A DNA stretch of 64,000 nucleotides. Origin: Clostridiaceae bacterium. GTDB taxonomy: Bacteria; Bacillota; Clostridia; Lachnospirales; Lachnospiraceae. Below are positions 44,177-52,732 of the stretch, piece after piece. The position numbers were made by a program, and so were the translations under genes. The notes beneath the pieces are model-generated. The model saw nothing but the letters and a program-made list of their open reading frames with translations, ran no database searches and was not told the origin of the DNA. Each line of letters begins with the position of its first letter. Position 1 is the stretch's first letter. The stretch lies in NCBI GenBank assembly GCA_902363735.1, contig CABJBA010000002.1:372001-436000 (forward strand). The letters are read 5' to 3'.

Positions 44177-45007
44177 ATGCAAATTGGAATCCGGTTACAT
44201 GACGTGGCACCGGGAACTATGGAAGAACGGGTGAAAATTGCTCGTGAACAGGGGTTTACCTGTGTTCATTTAGCACTTTCAAAGACAGTACAGGAGCATT
44301 CCGTGGCTAATTCGGCTCTGACACCGGGGTACGCCTCTTATCTGCGCAAAATGTTTGCCAAATATGATTTGGACATTGCAGTTCTGGGGTGTTATCTGAA
44401 TCTGGCCCATCCGGACCCTGAGGAAATAAAGCAAATTCAGGAGCGGTATTTTGCCCATTTGAGGTTTGCCTCCATTCTGGGGTGCAGTGTAGTGGGAACA
44501 GAAACAGGTGCGCCCAATGCAGAATACCGTTATGAGCCTGCCTGCCATACAGAAGAGGCGCTTGAGACATTTATTAGAAATTTAACCCCGGTTGTGAGAT
44601 GTGCAGAAAAATTTGGAGTGATTATGGCCATTGAGCCAGTATGGAACCATATTGTATACAATTCCAAACAGGCATTAAAAGTGCTGGAAGCTATCGATTC
44701 TCCTAATCTGAGGATTATTCTGGACCCGGTAAATCTTCTTTCTGCGGAAAACAGTGAAAATCGTGACCAGGTAATTGGGGAAGCCATTGAGGATTTAGGA
44801 AAATACACCGATGTTCTGCATATGAAGGATTTTGTCATGGAAGGCGGCAAGGTGGTTTCGGGTGCACCGGGAACCGGTGTGATGAAGTATGACAGAATTC
44901 TGGAGTTTGCAGGGAAAGAAAAGCCTTACATCCAGATAACCATTGAGGACAGCAAGCCGGATAATGCAGAGTGGTCCAGGAAGTTTCTTGAAGATTATCA
45001 TGTTTAA
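44177..45007 (+). CDS. sugar phosphate isomerase/epimerase (TIM barrel)
   Basis: 276-residue xylose-isomerase-like TIM-barrel protein (AP endonuclease family 2 fold). Typical metal-ligand strands are A-I-E-P-V-W, I-I-L-D-P-V-N and the V-L-H-M-K-D segment. Reactions in this family range from sugar epimerisation to dehydration; the exact substrate is unknown. AAAGGAGG site, last gene of the importer/GH28 operon, ahead of a bidirectional terminator. Confidence 0.82.
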   Translation: MQIGIRLHDVAPGTMEERVKIAREQGFTCVHLALSKTVQEHSVANSALTPGYASYLRKMFAKYDLDIAVLGCYLNLAHPDPEEIKQIQERYFAHLRFASILGCSVVGTETGAPNAEYRYEPACHTEEALETFIRNLTPVVRCAEKFGVIMAIEPVWNHIVYNSKQALKVLEAIDSPNLRIILDPVNLLSAENSENRDQVIGEAIEDLGKYTDVLHMKDFVMEGGKVVSGAPGTGVMKYDRILEFAGKEKPYIQITIEDSKPDNAEWSRKFLEDYHV

Positions 45008-45010
45008 TTA

Positions 45011-45052
45011 AAAACGGAGCCGTTTCTCTTCAGTGAGATTCAGCTCCGTTTT
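45011..45052. terminator. bidirectional terminator before uxaB
   Basis: AAAACGGAGC(45011-45020)/GCTCCGTTTT(45043-45052) with an inner TCTC/GAGA stem; the T tail on each strand serves the two convergent operons. Confidence 0.9.
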
Positions 45053-45065
45053 CATATCTATTTAA

Positions 45066-46556
45066 TTAATTTAAGCAGTCTTTCATTACTTCGTAAGCGC
45101 CTTTTTCCTTAATTGCCTTTAAGTAACCGGCAACAGCAGCCTCAAATCCTTCGATCTTGGTTAAATCCTCATCCCAGAAATTCTCATTGGTGCAAACTGC
45201 ATGAGTAAGTGCCTCTGCATCGTCATCTCTATGGTCATAGAAGAACTGAAGAATCGGCTTATCATCCTTAACGGAGTATTCATCGCCTGCAGGACGCACT
45301 GCATTTAAGCTGTCCTCTGTCAGTACAGTTCCGTTATAAAATGCCAGATAGAAAGCAAAGGAAGCGGTAATGCACTTTGGAAGAGTTCCGGTTTTCTCTA
45401 CATATCCTTTAAGAGACGGCATTACGCGGGCTTTCCACTTTGCAGTGGAGTTTAAGGAAATAGCTAACAGAGCATGGTCGATGAATGGGTTTTTAAAGCG
45501 CTCTGTTACAGAAGCTGCGAAGTTTTCCAGCTCTTCTTTTGGAAGAGTTAAGGTTGGGAAGATCTCATCGTAAATGGTCTTGTTCATAAATCCGCAGATC
45601 ACTTCATCATCCATACAGTCGCGGACAATATCCTGTCCGGAAAGGAAAGCGCCTAACACAAAGGAAGTATGAGCGCCGTTTAAGATGCGTACCTTTCTCT
45701 GCTTATATGGCTTGTGGTTGTCGCAGATTAAAACAGGAAGTCCAGCTTCTTCAAATGGAAGCTCCTTCTTTAAGCTTTCCGGTGCCTCAATGACCCAAAG
45801 GCCGAATACTTCACCAGTATTAATTAAGTTATCCTGATAGCCTAATTCTTCACAGATAGCGGCAGCTTCATTTCTAGGGTATCCGGTTACAATACGGTCT
45901 ACTAAAGTAGAGCAGAAAAGGTTTTCATTCTTAATCCAGTTAATGAATTCCTCGCCTAAATTCCACTGCTCCGCATATTTTAATACGCATTTTTCCAGTT
46001 CTTTTCCGTTGTTGTCAATCAGCTCACAGGAAAGAATAACAAAGCCTTTTCCAGCTTCTTTTCCAAAGATTTCAAATCTTTTGTATAAAAACTGAGTCAG
46101 TTTTCCAGGATAGCTGTCAGCTGGAACATCAGTAAACTGGCAGGAAGGATCATAAGCAATTCCTGCTTCTGTTGTGTTGCAGGCAATATAGCGAAGGTCT
46201 GGGTTTTTAGCACAATCCAGAACTGCATCGTAATCCTTATAAGGATTTAAGCATCTGCTTACGCAGGAGATCACGCGTTTAGCATTTACTTTCTGTCCGT
46301 TTTCAAAACCACGAAGGAAGAGGGTATAAAGGCCTTCCTGTTCATTAATCATATCTGCAAGACCCGGAGCGATGGGCTGGCATAAAACAACCTTAGAGTT
46401 AAATCCGGTTTTCTCATTGAGAACATCAATAAAATAGTCTACAAAAGCTCTTAAAAAGTTTCCCTCGCCAAACTGCAGCACACGTTCAGGAGCCTCCTTT
46501 AAAAGGTATCCGTCGTAGCCCAGTTTTTCCAGTGTCTCATAACATAACTTTTCCAT
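45066..46556 (-). CDS. uxaB: tagaturonate reductase (altronate oxidoreductase)
   Basis: NADH-dependent reduction of D-tagaturonate to D-altronate in galacturonate catabolism. 496 residues of the mannitol/long-chain polyol dehydrogenase family: N-terminal Rossmann domain with V-L-Q-F-G-E-G-N-F-L-R-A-F, and C-terminal helical domain with the K-V-R-I-L-N-G-A-H-T catalytic stretch. SD AAAAGGAG at the minus-strand start. It is 24 bp downstream of uxaA, in one operon. A paralogue lies at 52733-54235. Confidence 0.93.
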   Translation of the reverse strand: MEKLCYETLEKLGYDGYLLKEAPERVLQFGEGNFLRAFVDYFIDVLNEKTGFNSKVVLCQPIAPGLADMINEQEGLYTLFLRGFENGQKVNAKRVISCVSRCLNPYKDYDAVLDCAKNPDLRYIACNTTEAGIAYDPSCQFTDVPADSYPGKLTQFLYKRFEIFGKEAGKGFVILSCELIDNNGKELEKCVLKYAEQWNLGEEFINWIKNENLFCSTLVDRIVTGYPRNEAAAICEELGYQDNLINTGEVFGLWVIEAPESLKKELPFEEAGLPVLICDNHKPYKQRKVRILNGAHTSFVLGAFLSGQDIVRDCMDDEVICGFMNKTIYDEIFPTLTLPKEELENFAASVTERFKNPFIDHALLAISLNSTAKWKARVMPSLKGYVEKTGTLPKCITASFAFYLAFYNGTVLTEDSLNAVRPAGDEYSVKDDKPILQFFYDHRDDDAEALTHAVCTNENFWDEDLTKIEGFEAAVAGYLKAIKEKGAYEVMKDCLN

Positions 46557-46580
46557 TTGAAAATCTCCTTTTTATTAATC

Positions 46581-48062
46581 TTATAATGTCACACCCTGCT
46601 TAAAGATGGCCATATCGTGGAAACCTGCTTCCTCAGATTTTAACTTTTTGCCGGAAGCTACTTCAATAACAAAATCAAAGAACTGATTTTTAAGTGTATC
46701 CATATCCGTATCTTCTACCAGAACGCCGCAGTTAAAATCAATCCAGTTTCCTTTTTTGGAACTTAATGCGGTGTTGGTGGAAATCTTCATAGTCGGAACG
46801 GGACATGCAAAAGGAGTTCCCCGTCCTGTTGTAAACAGAACAATATGAGCGCCGGAGGCAGCCAGGGCAGTGGATGCCACTAAGTCATTTCCCGGAGCAT
46901 TTAAAAGATTTAAGCCTTTGTTGCACACAGGTTCTCCGTATTTTAATACGTCCACAATAGGAGCGCTTCCTGATTTTTGTACACAGCCTAAGGACTTGTC
47001 CTCTAACGTAGAAATACCGCCCTTTTTATTTCCAGGAGAAGGATTCTCGTAAATAGTCTGGTTGTGTGCGGTAAAGTAATTTTTAAAATCATTGATCAAA
47101 TCTACCGTTTTATCAAAAACTTCTTCATTCTGGCAGCGGTTCATAAGAAGGGTTTCTGCGCCGAACATCTCAGGAACTTCTGTCAAAATAGTGGTTCCGC
47201 CCTTGGAAACCAGCATGTCGGAGAACGCACCAACTGTAGGATTGGCTGTAATTCCTGATAATCCGTCAGATCCGCCGCACTTCATGCCGATGATCAGCTC
47301 GCTGCTGCTGATAGGCTCTCTTTTAAATGTACCTGCATATTCTACTAATTGTTCGATCATTTCCATGGCTTCAGCCATCTCATCTTCGGATTCCTGAGCC
47401 ACAAGGAATTTCACTCTGCGCTCATCATAATCGCCGATATAAGGCTTTAACTCTGCCACGCTGCTGTTTTCGCAGCCAAGGCCCAGAACCAGGACTCCGC
47501 CTGCATTGGGATGGTTGATTAAGTCGGCCAGAATGGTTCTGGTATATTCCTGGTCGTCGCCCATCTGGGAACAACCGTATGGGTGAGGGAATGCAGCAAT
47601 TTCATCAATAGTGCCTGTAACATATTTCTTAGACATATTCTCCAGGGAAGTGGCAATTTTATTGACACATCCTACAGTAGGAATAATCCAGATTTCATTG
47701 CGGACTCCAACCTTTCCGTTGGGTCTGCGGTAACCGTCAAAGAACCGTTCTTCCGTAGGCTCAAGGAGAGTATCCTGCTTGTTATAAGTATAAGTGAGTA
47801 AATCTCCTAAACCTGTTTTTAAATTGTGAGTGTGAATCCAGGCTCCCGTTTTAATATCTTCCTTTGCCAGACCAATGGCATTGCCGTACTTGATCACAGA
47901 TGAACCTGTGGAAAAGTCGGTAAGAGCGAACTTATGTCCCTGTGGAATATCTTCCAGAAGAGTGACGGAGCTGTCTCCGATCGTCAGTGTTGTACCGGAA
48001 GTAAGGGGCTTTAATGCAACTGCAACGTTATCGAATGAATGAATTTTAATAAAATCCTGCAT
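46581..48062 (-). CDS. uxaA: altronate dehydratase
   Basis: Converts D-altronate to 2-keto-3-deoxy-D-gluconate. 493 residues: an N-terminal SAF domain (about 1-90) and the C-terminal dehydratase domain with the conserved stretches G-Y-R-R-P-N-G-K-V-G-V-R-N, P-H-P-Y-G-C-S-Q and M-K-C-G-G-S-D. Start at Met 48062, because GAAAGG is ~10 nt upstream; another ATG three codons earlier sits too close to it. It has its own promoter with a cre/LacI-type operator. The downstream kinase and aldolase for KDG are not in the window. Confidence 0.95.
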   Translation of the reverse strand: MQDFIKIHSFDNVAVALKPLTSGTTLTIGDSSVTLLEDIPQGHKFALTDFSTGSSVIKYGNAIGLAKEDIKTGAWIHTHNLKTGLGDLLTYTYNKQDTLLEPTEERFFDGYRRPNGKVGVRNEIWIIPTVGCVNKIATSLENMSKKYVTGTIDEIAAFPHPYGCSQMGDDQEYTRTILADLINHPNAGGVLVLGLGCENSSVAELKPYIGDYDERRVKFLVAQESEDEMAEAMEMIEQLVEYAGTFKREPISSSELIIGMKCGGSDGLSGITANPTVGAFSDMLVSKGGTTILTEVPEMFGAETLLMNRCQNEEVFDKTVDLINDFKNYFTAHNQTIYENPSPGNKKGGISTLEDKSLGCVQKSGSAPIVDVLKYGEPVCNKGLNLLNAPGNDLVASTALAASGAHIVLFTTGRGTPFACPVPTMKISTNTALSSKKGNWIDFNCGVLVEDTDMDTLKNQFFDFVIEVASGKKLKSEEAGFHDMAIFKQGVTL

Positions 48063-48108
48063 AAGCTTCATTTCCTTTCTTTATGTGTTTTTTAGCAGTA
48101 ATTGATAA

Positions 48109-48122
48109 TGTAAGCACTTACA
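48109..48122. promoter_or_regulatory. cre/LacI-type operator at the uxaA promoter
   Basis: TGTAAGCACTTACA, differing at two positions from the operator at 38537-38550. It starts a few bases downstream of the minus-strand -10 box, covering the expected transcription start. Confidence 0.7.
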
Positions 48123-48125
48123 CAG

Positions 48126-48154
48126 AGCATACACTATTTTGTGAAATTCGTCAA
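48126..48154 (-). promoter_or_regulatory. promoter of uxaA-uxaB
   Basis: Minus strand: TTGACG (plus 48149-48154), 17-bp spacer, TATGCT (plus 48126-48131). Confidence 0.7.
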
Positions 48155-48170
48155 TAGGGAAACGCGGTAA

Positions 48171-48183
48171 TTGACTAAGTCAA
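48171..48183. promoter_or_regulatory. inverted repeat, possible GntR operator
   Basis: TTGACTAAGTCAA, 5-bp arms around TAA, lies between the uxaA promoter and the divergent GntR-type gene. Short spaced palindromes of this kind are typical for GntR-family sites; the pairing is inference. Confidence 0.4.
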
Positions 48184-48214
48184 CAGGATTGTTATAAAAT
48201 TATCTAAATAAGTG

Positions 48215-48244
48215 TTGACAATATAATTATTTATGAAATAAACT
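48215..48244 (+). promoter_or_regulatory. candidate promoter of the GntR-type gene
   Basis: TTGACA (48215-48220), 18-bp spacer, TAAACT (48239-48244), about 100 bp before ATG 48346. Confidence 0.4.
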
Positions 48245-48345
48245 ATAGGTAAAACTTAAATTTCTTAAAGCTAGTTTGTTTTAGATTATGGTGACCAAAG
48301 CAATTGATTTTTCAGGCCCGGTCATTATGAGAGAAGGGGGCAACC

Positions 48346-49014
48346 ATGAGTAAGTCGGTGAGAGAGAACAAAGTATCAAATGCTTATGAATATATAAAAA
48401 ATAAAATTGTACTTGGTGAATATCTTCCTTTGCAGGATATATCGGATATGGAACTGCAAAAAGAATTGAGCATGAGCAGGACTCCGATCCGGGAAGCGAT
48501 ACAAATCCTGGAAAAAGATTCTTTTGTTAAGATTTATCCGCGGAAAGGTACGCTGGTTGGTGAAATAGATTACAGTCTGGTTAATGCGATTTATGAAGTT
48601 CGTTTGCTGAACGAGCCTTATATAGCGGTACAGAGCCATCGTATGTTAGGACGTGACTGGATGAAAAAAATGTATGATGCATTTGAAAACCCTCCTCAAT
48701 TTAATAACCGGGAGGAATATGTCACATATTATACCCAGCTTGACGATAATCTGCACAATACCATTATTTCCCAGTCACAAAACAGCTTTTTAAAAGAACT
48801 GCTGAATGTGGTGGCGGACCACAGTAACAGAATCAGAGTTTATTGTGCAAAAGTCAACCAAAATTATGCACATTCCATTGAAGAGCATCTTGAAATTCTG
48901 GACGCCATGATACGCAAGGATGATGAAGCAGTAAAAAGAAGTTACGAAAAGCATATTAAAAATTCCTGGAATGACACTGTGGAATTTATATTTCCCAAAA
49001 AACGGCTGATATAA
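48346..49014 (+). CDS. GntR family (FCD-type) transcriptional regulator
   Basis: 222-residue regulator: N-terminal winged helix with M-S-R-T-P-I-R-E-A-I-Q-I-L-E, and a C-terminal all-helical FCD ligand domain (about 85-215). FCD-type GntR proteins sense carboxylates and uronates (e.g. UxuR, ExuR). Divergent from uxaA, it is the obvious local candidate to control galacturonate genes. AAGGGGG precedes ATG 48346; a strong terminator follows. Confidence 0.9.
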   Translation: MSKSVRENKVSNAYEYIKNKIVLGEYLPLQDISDMELQKELSMSRTPIREAIQILEKDSFVKIYPRKGTLVGEIDYSLVNAIYEVRLLNEPYIAVQSHRMLGRDWMKKMYDAFENPPQFNNREEYVTYYTQLDDNLHNTIISQSQNSFLKELLNVVADHSNRIRVYCAKVNQNYAHSIEEHLEILDAMIRKDDEAVKRSYEKHIKNSWNDTVEFIFPKKRLI

Positions 49015-49035
49015 AGCATATAAAATTATATTTAA

Positions 49036-49090
49036 TGAACCTGCGCTTTGAACGGCTCTAATGCCGCCAAGACGCAGGTTCATATTTTTT
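49036..49090 (+). terminator. terminator after the GntR-type gene
   Basis: TGAACCTGCG(49036-49045)/CGCAGGTTCA(49073-49082), inner GGC/GCC pairing, then a run of T (49085-49092). On the minus strand it also lies beyond the mmsA stop. Confidence 0.88.
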
Positions 49091-49114
49091 TCCTGAAGCT
49101 TTGCCGCTGTGGTG

Positions 49115-50617
49115 TTAAATAGTACCATCCCAGGAATCTACTTTTTCTCTTTTCATTTCTTCCTCGTCAAACCAGCGTGTGGTTACGCATTTTGATTCTG
49201 TATAAAAACGCAGACCATCTTTGCCCAGACAGTGGAGATCCCCAAAGAAGGAGTTTTTATGGCCGGAAAACGGGAATATGCCTACCGGCACAGGAATTCC
49301 TACATTAACACCAACCATGCCGCCATGGGTTCTCTTCTGGAATTCCCTGGCATAATAACCATTTTGCGTAAAAATTACAGAGCCGTTGGCAAAAGGATTG
49401 CTGTTCATAAGGGACAGTCCTTCTTCAAAATCCTTAACCCGTTTGATGCATAATACAGGCCCGAAGATTTCCTGGATTCCCACTGTCATTTCCGAAGTTA
49501 CGTGGTCAAAAATGGTGGGTCCCATAAAGAACCCGTTTTCAAATCCGGGAACGGTACAATTTCTGCCGTCTAAAATTAATTCTGCTCCTTCTGCAATTCC
49601 GGTTTCAATCCATTTGGAAACAAACTGCTTATGGGAAGCAGTGACGACTGGACCGATATCCGTACCTTTTGCAACTGATTCGCCAATTTTCAGCGCTTTG
49701 GCTTTTTTCATAATGCTTTCCACCAACTGGTCTGCAATAGATTCCTGTACAACCACAACCGGAAGAGCCATGCAGCGTTCTCCGGCACATCCAAAAGCCG
49801 CATTGATAATTCCGGCAGCGGTGCGCTCAATAGGAGCATCTTCAAGAACAAGGGCATGATTTTTTGCTTCGCACAGCGCCTGAACCCGCTTGCCGTTTGC
49901 AGCAGCTTCTTTGTAAATATGCAGGCCTACTGAAGTAGAGCCTACAAAACTGATACCTTTGATATCAGGGTGATTCATAAAGATTTCCGCTTCATTCCGT
50001 GAACAGGTGACAATGTTTAAGACACCGTCCGGAAGACCGGCTTCCTGGTAAAACTCTGCAATACGCATACAGGTCATGGGTGTGGGGCTTGCAGCCTTGA
50101 TTACAATGGTGTTACCCGCAGCAATGCACATAGGCGCCATCCAGCCCATAGGAATCATGGCAGGAAAGTTAAAAGGAACAATGCCTGCGAATACACCTAA
50201 GGATTCCCGGTATAAGGTGGTATCCACTCCGACTGAGGCATCCATAAGGCTTTCTCCCATCAGCAGGTTTGGCGCATTGATCGCCTGTTCCGTTCCTTCC
50301 TTCGCTTTCAGAACATCTCCCTGGGCATCACCCCAGGACTTTCCGTTTTCCGTAGCACATAAAGCGGTGAGCTCGTCTAAATGTTCCATAATCAAATCTC
50401 TTACGCGGTAGAGAATCTGAACCCGTTTTAAAGCCGGTGTTGCTGACCATGTGATATAAGCCTGCTTTGCAGATTCAATGGCGTGTTCCACCTCGTTTTT
50501 GGTGCAGCATGGAGCTTTTGCGATAATATCTCCAGTGCTTGGATTATAGACATCCATATATTTTTCTGTTTTTGAAGATATCCACTTACCGCCGGAAAAG
50601 AACTGCAATGTTTTCAT
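49115..50617 (-). CDS. iolA: CoA-acylating methylmalonate-semialdehyde dehydrogenase
   Basis: NAD+/CoA-dependent aldehyde dehydrogenase (500 residues) converting malonate semialdehyde to acetyl-CoA plus CO2 (or methylmalonate semialdehyde to propionyl-CoA). The catalytic Cys lies in G-C-A-G-E-R-C-M-A, and the N-terminus W-I-S-S-K-T-E-K-Y-M-D-V-Y-N-P-S-T-G is typical of IolA/MmsA. GAAGGAGA ribosome-binding site. It is the last gene of iolC-iolJ-iolA, matching the final step of inositol breakdown. Confidence 0.9.
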   Translation of the reverse strand: MKTLQFFSGGKWISSKTEKYMDVYNPSTGDIIAKAPCCTKNEVEHAIESAKQAYITWSATPALKRVQILYRVRDLIMEHLDELTALCATENGKSWGDAQGDVLKAKEGTEQAINAPNLLMGESLMDASVGVDTTLYRESLGVFAGIVPFNFPAMIPMGWMAPMCIAAGNTIVIKAASPTPMTCMRIAEFYQEAGLPDGVLNIVTCSRNEAEIFMNHPDIKGISFVGSTSVGLHIYKEAAANGKRVQALCEAKNHALVLEDAPIERTAAGIINAAFGCAGERCMALPVVVVQESIADQLVESIMKKAKALKIGESVAKGTDIGPVVTASHKQFVSKWIETGIAEGAELILDGRNCTVPGFENGFFMGPTIFDHVTSEMTVGIQEIFGPVLCIKRVKDFEEGLSLMNSNPFANGSVIFTQNGYYAREFQKRTHGGMVGVNVGIPVPVGIFPFSGHKNSFFGDLHCLGKDGLRFYTESKCVTTRWFDEEEMKREKVDSWDGTI

Positions 50618-50640
50618 TTAATCAATCTCCTTCTTGTCTT

Positions 50641-51468
50641 TTATTTATATTGTAAAGTCAGAATTTTCGTTTTTGCCGTCTGGCAGACTGTTTTCATAGG
50701 CTGTTGGAACAGCTTGATTCTGTCGTATTCCTTTGGGTTTTCTTCCATGGTCTTTCGCAGTGTTTTTCCAAAAGCCATCCGAAGAGAGGTGCCGATGTTG
50801 ATTTTCATGGCGCCGCTTTGGGACAGCTTGGTTAAGTCGCTGTCAGCCACTCCGGTTGAGCCATGAATGACCAGGGGAACGGAAACCTTGTCCCTGATTT
50901 CCTTCAGCCGGTCAAACTGCAGATTGGCTGCCTGCTGCTCCATTCTGTGTACGGTTCCGATGGAAACGGCCAGACAGTCCACTTTGGTTGCTTCTGCAAA
51001 GAGCAAAGCCTCTTCTGGTTCAGTAAAAACGGTTTTTGCCTGAATAGACGGGTCGGAGTATCCTACTGAGCCGATTTCCCCTTCCACAGTAACGCCCAGA
51101 GGATGGGCATAATCCACCACCTGTCTGGTTATTGAAATATTTTCTTCCATGGAAAGCTGTGAGCCGTCAAACATAACTGAGGTAAAGCCAGCATCAATGG
51201 CCTCCTTAATGGGATCAAAGCTGATAGAATGGTCTAAGTGGACACAGACCGGTACGGAGGCCTGCTGAGCCAGATGAGTCATGATTTTTCCCAAAACAGG
51301 CAGAGGCATATGTGCCACAGCATCCCTGTTAGCCATTAAAATCACCGGCTCTTTCAGTTCCTCGGCAGCAGCAACTACTGCGGCAGCATCTTCATAGCCG
51401 AAGATATTGAAAGCCGCAACGGCGTAATCCGGGTGCTGGCTGAATATTGTATTTAAATTTGTTAACAC
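50641..51468 (-). CDS. iolJ: class II aldolase, IolJ-type (DKGP aldolase)
   Basis: 275-residue zinc class II aldolase of the FbaA/GatY/IolJ family. Zinc-binding H-L-D-H-S and the V-I-H-G-S-T-G segment are seen, plus G-T-V-H. Between iolC and iolA the expected substrate is 6-phospho-5-dehydro-2-deoxy-D-gluconate, giving dihydroxyacetone phosphate and malonate semialdehyde; tagatose- or fructose-bisphosphate aldolase activity cannot be excluded. It starts with GTG at 51468 after GGGGGAT. Confidence 0.82.
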   Translation of the reverse strand: MLTNLNTIFSQHPDYAVAAFNIFGYEDAAAVVAAAEELKEPVILMANRDAVAHMPLPVLGKIMTHLAQQASVPVCVHLDHSISFDPIKEAIDAGFTSVMFDGSQLSMEENISITRQVVDYAHPLGVTVEGEIGSVGYSDPSIQAKTVFTEPEEALLFAEATKVDCLAVSIGTVHRMEQQAANLQFDRLKEIRDKVSVPLVIHGSTGVADSDLTKLSQSGAMKINIGTSLRMAFGKTLRKTMEENPKEYDRIKLFQQPMKTVCQTAKTKILTLQYK

Positions 51469-51483
51469 AGATCAATCCCCCTG

Positions 51484-52512
51484 TTATTTATCTTTTTCAA
51501 TTTTGCTGATTACTTCGCCGTAGGCTTTTCTGGATTCCTTAATAAAGCTTTCCAGTGACTGAAAGTCAGGCATGGAAGAAGAGCAGCTTGGACTGGCAAT
51601 TACCATGGAAGCGCTTGCGGTTGCCATTTCAAGTGATTGTTCAATGGTAAAGTTTTTAAGCAGACCGGCCATAAATGCGCTGGAATAGGCATCGCCTCCT
51701 CCGGTTGCCTTCAGTGCATTGACAGGAAAGGGCTTTACCTGGTATGCGCTGTTGTCGGAACAATAGACCCGGGAGCCTTCTTTGCCATGCTTAATAATAA
51801 CAATGTCAGCCCGCTGCTGAAACCAGCGTCCGGCTGTCTGCCAGTCGTCGGAATCAGAAGAAGCAACCATAGAATCCATACGGTCAAATTCTTCCCTTGA
51901 GCCCATAATAATGTCTGCATATTTTGCTGCAAGTGTATAGTAAATTGAGATCTCGTCATCGCTTTTCCAGGTCTGGGGACGATAGTCGATATCAAAAACA
52001 ATAACGCACTGGTTCTTTGATGCCAGTTCCAGTACCTTAAAAACAGCTTCCCTCGAAGGAGAAGCAGCCAACGCAGTTCCGGAAATGACAACGCATTTGG
52101 CCTTTTTAATATACTCTTCATCAATTTCATCGGGAGAAAGCTGCAAATCGGCAACCGGGCCGCTTCGGTACATCATTAAATTGGTGCTGCCGTCTGCTCT
52201 GGTCTCCGTAAAGGCAAGACCCAGGGTTTCATCGCCCTTGCAGCGGGTAATATGAGAGATATCAACTCCCTGCTCCTCTAAATAACCCACAACGTAATCA
52301 CCCAGACTGTCATTTGAAACCTTTCCGATAAACCCGGTTTTTACGCCTAAACGACTTAAACCCGCAGCAGTATTGGCGGGAGAGCCTCCTACATATTTAT
52401 TAAATGTGGTACAGGCGGTAAAGGGCTCGTTGAAATTGACAGGATTGAAATCAATGGCAATCCTTCCCACAGGTATGACATCAATGGGACGTGAGGAATT
52501 AAATGTAATCAT
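51484..52512 (-). CDS. iolC: 5-dehydro-2-deoxygluconokinase
   Basis: PfkB-family kinase (342 residues) phosphorylating 5-dehydro-2-deoxy-D-gluconate in inositol catabolism. The N-terminal motif Y-V-G-G-S-P-A-N-T-A-A-G and the C-terminal ATP/anion-hole motif A-T-G-G-G-D-A-Y-S-S-A-F are present. Start at Met 52512, because AAAGGATGG is correctly spaced for it; an ATG four codons earlier (52524) touches the site. Heads the iolC-iolJ-iolA operon. iolG, iolE, iolD and iolB are not in the window. Confidence 0.88.
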   Translation of the reverse strand: MITFNSSRPIDVIPVGRIAIDFNPVNFNEPFTACTTFNKYVGGSPANTAAGLSRLGVKTGFIGKVSNDSLGDYVVGYLEEQGVDISHITRCKGDETLGLAFTETRADGSTNLMMYRSGPVADLQLSPDEIDEEYIKKAKCVVISGTALAASPSREAVFKVLELASKNQCVIVFDIDYRPQTWKSDDEISIYYTLAAKYADIIMGSREEFDRMDSMVASSDSDDWQTAGRWFQQRADIVIIKHGKEGSRVYCSDNSAYQVKPFPVNALKATGGGDAYSSAFMAGLLKNFTIEQSLEMATASASMVIASPSCSSSMPDFQSLESFIKESRKAYGEVISKIEKDK

Positions 52513-52541
52513 GGAATAATCCATCCTTTCTGAAATTGTTA

Positions 52542-52575
52542 TGATTAAATTATGATAATAACTTGATTAAATTAT
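52542..52575. repeat. 12-bp direct repeats in the iolC promoter
   Basis: TGATTAAATTAT occurs at 52542-52553 and 52564-52575, exactly 22 bp (two helical turns) apart. One copy overlaps the minus-strand -10 box and the other lies just past the start point, a good position for a repressor operator (IolR is a DeoR-family protein; a DeoR gene lies at 54303). Confidence 0.45.
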
Positions 52576-52599
52576 ATAGCTTTTGTATTTTTAAGTCAA
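52571..52599 (-). promoter_or_regulatory. promoter of iolC-iolJ-iolA
   Basis: Minus strand: TTGACT (plus 52594-52599), 17-bp spacer, TATAAT (plus 52571-52576). Confidence 0.7.
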
Positions 52600-52666
52600 T
52601 ATGGTATAAAAAAATAATTTAATATTATCAGATGCTAACCATAAAATTAAGTTTTTTGATTTTATA

Positions 52667-52694
52667 TTGACAAAAATGAAAAAAAAGTTATAAT
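52667..52694 (+). promoter_or_regulatory. promoter of the second uxaB-like gene
   Basis: Perfect TTGACA (52667-52672), 16-bp spacer, perfect TATAAT (52689-52694), 38 bp before ATG 52733. Confidence 0.75.
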
Positions 52695-52732
52695 AATGAC
52701 AAACAGTTGATAAAGTCTTGGGAGGAGTTTGG

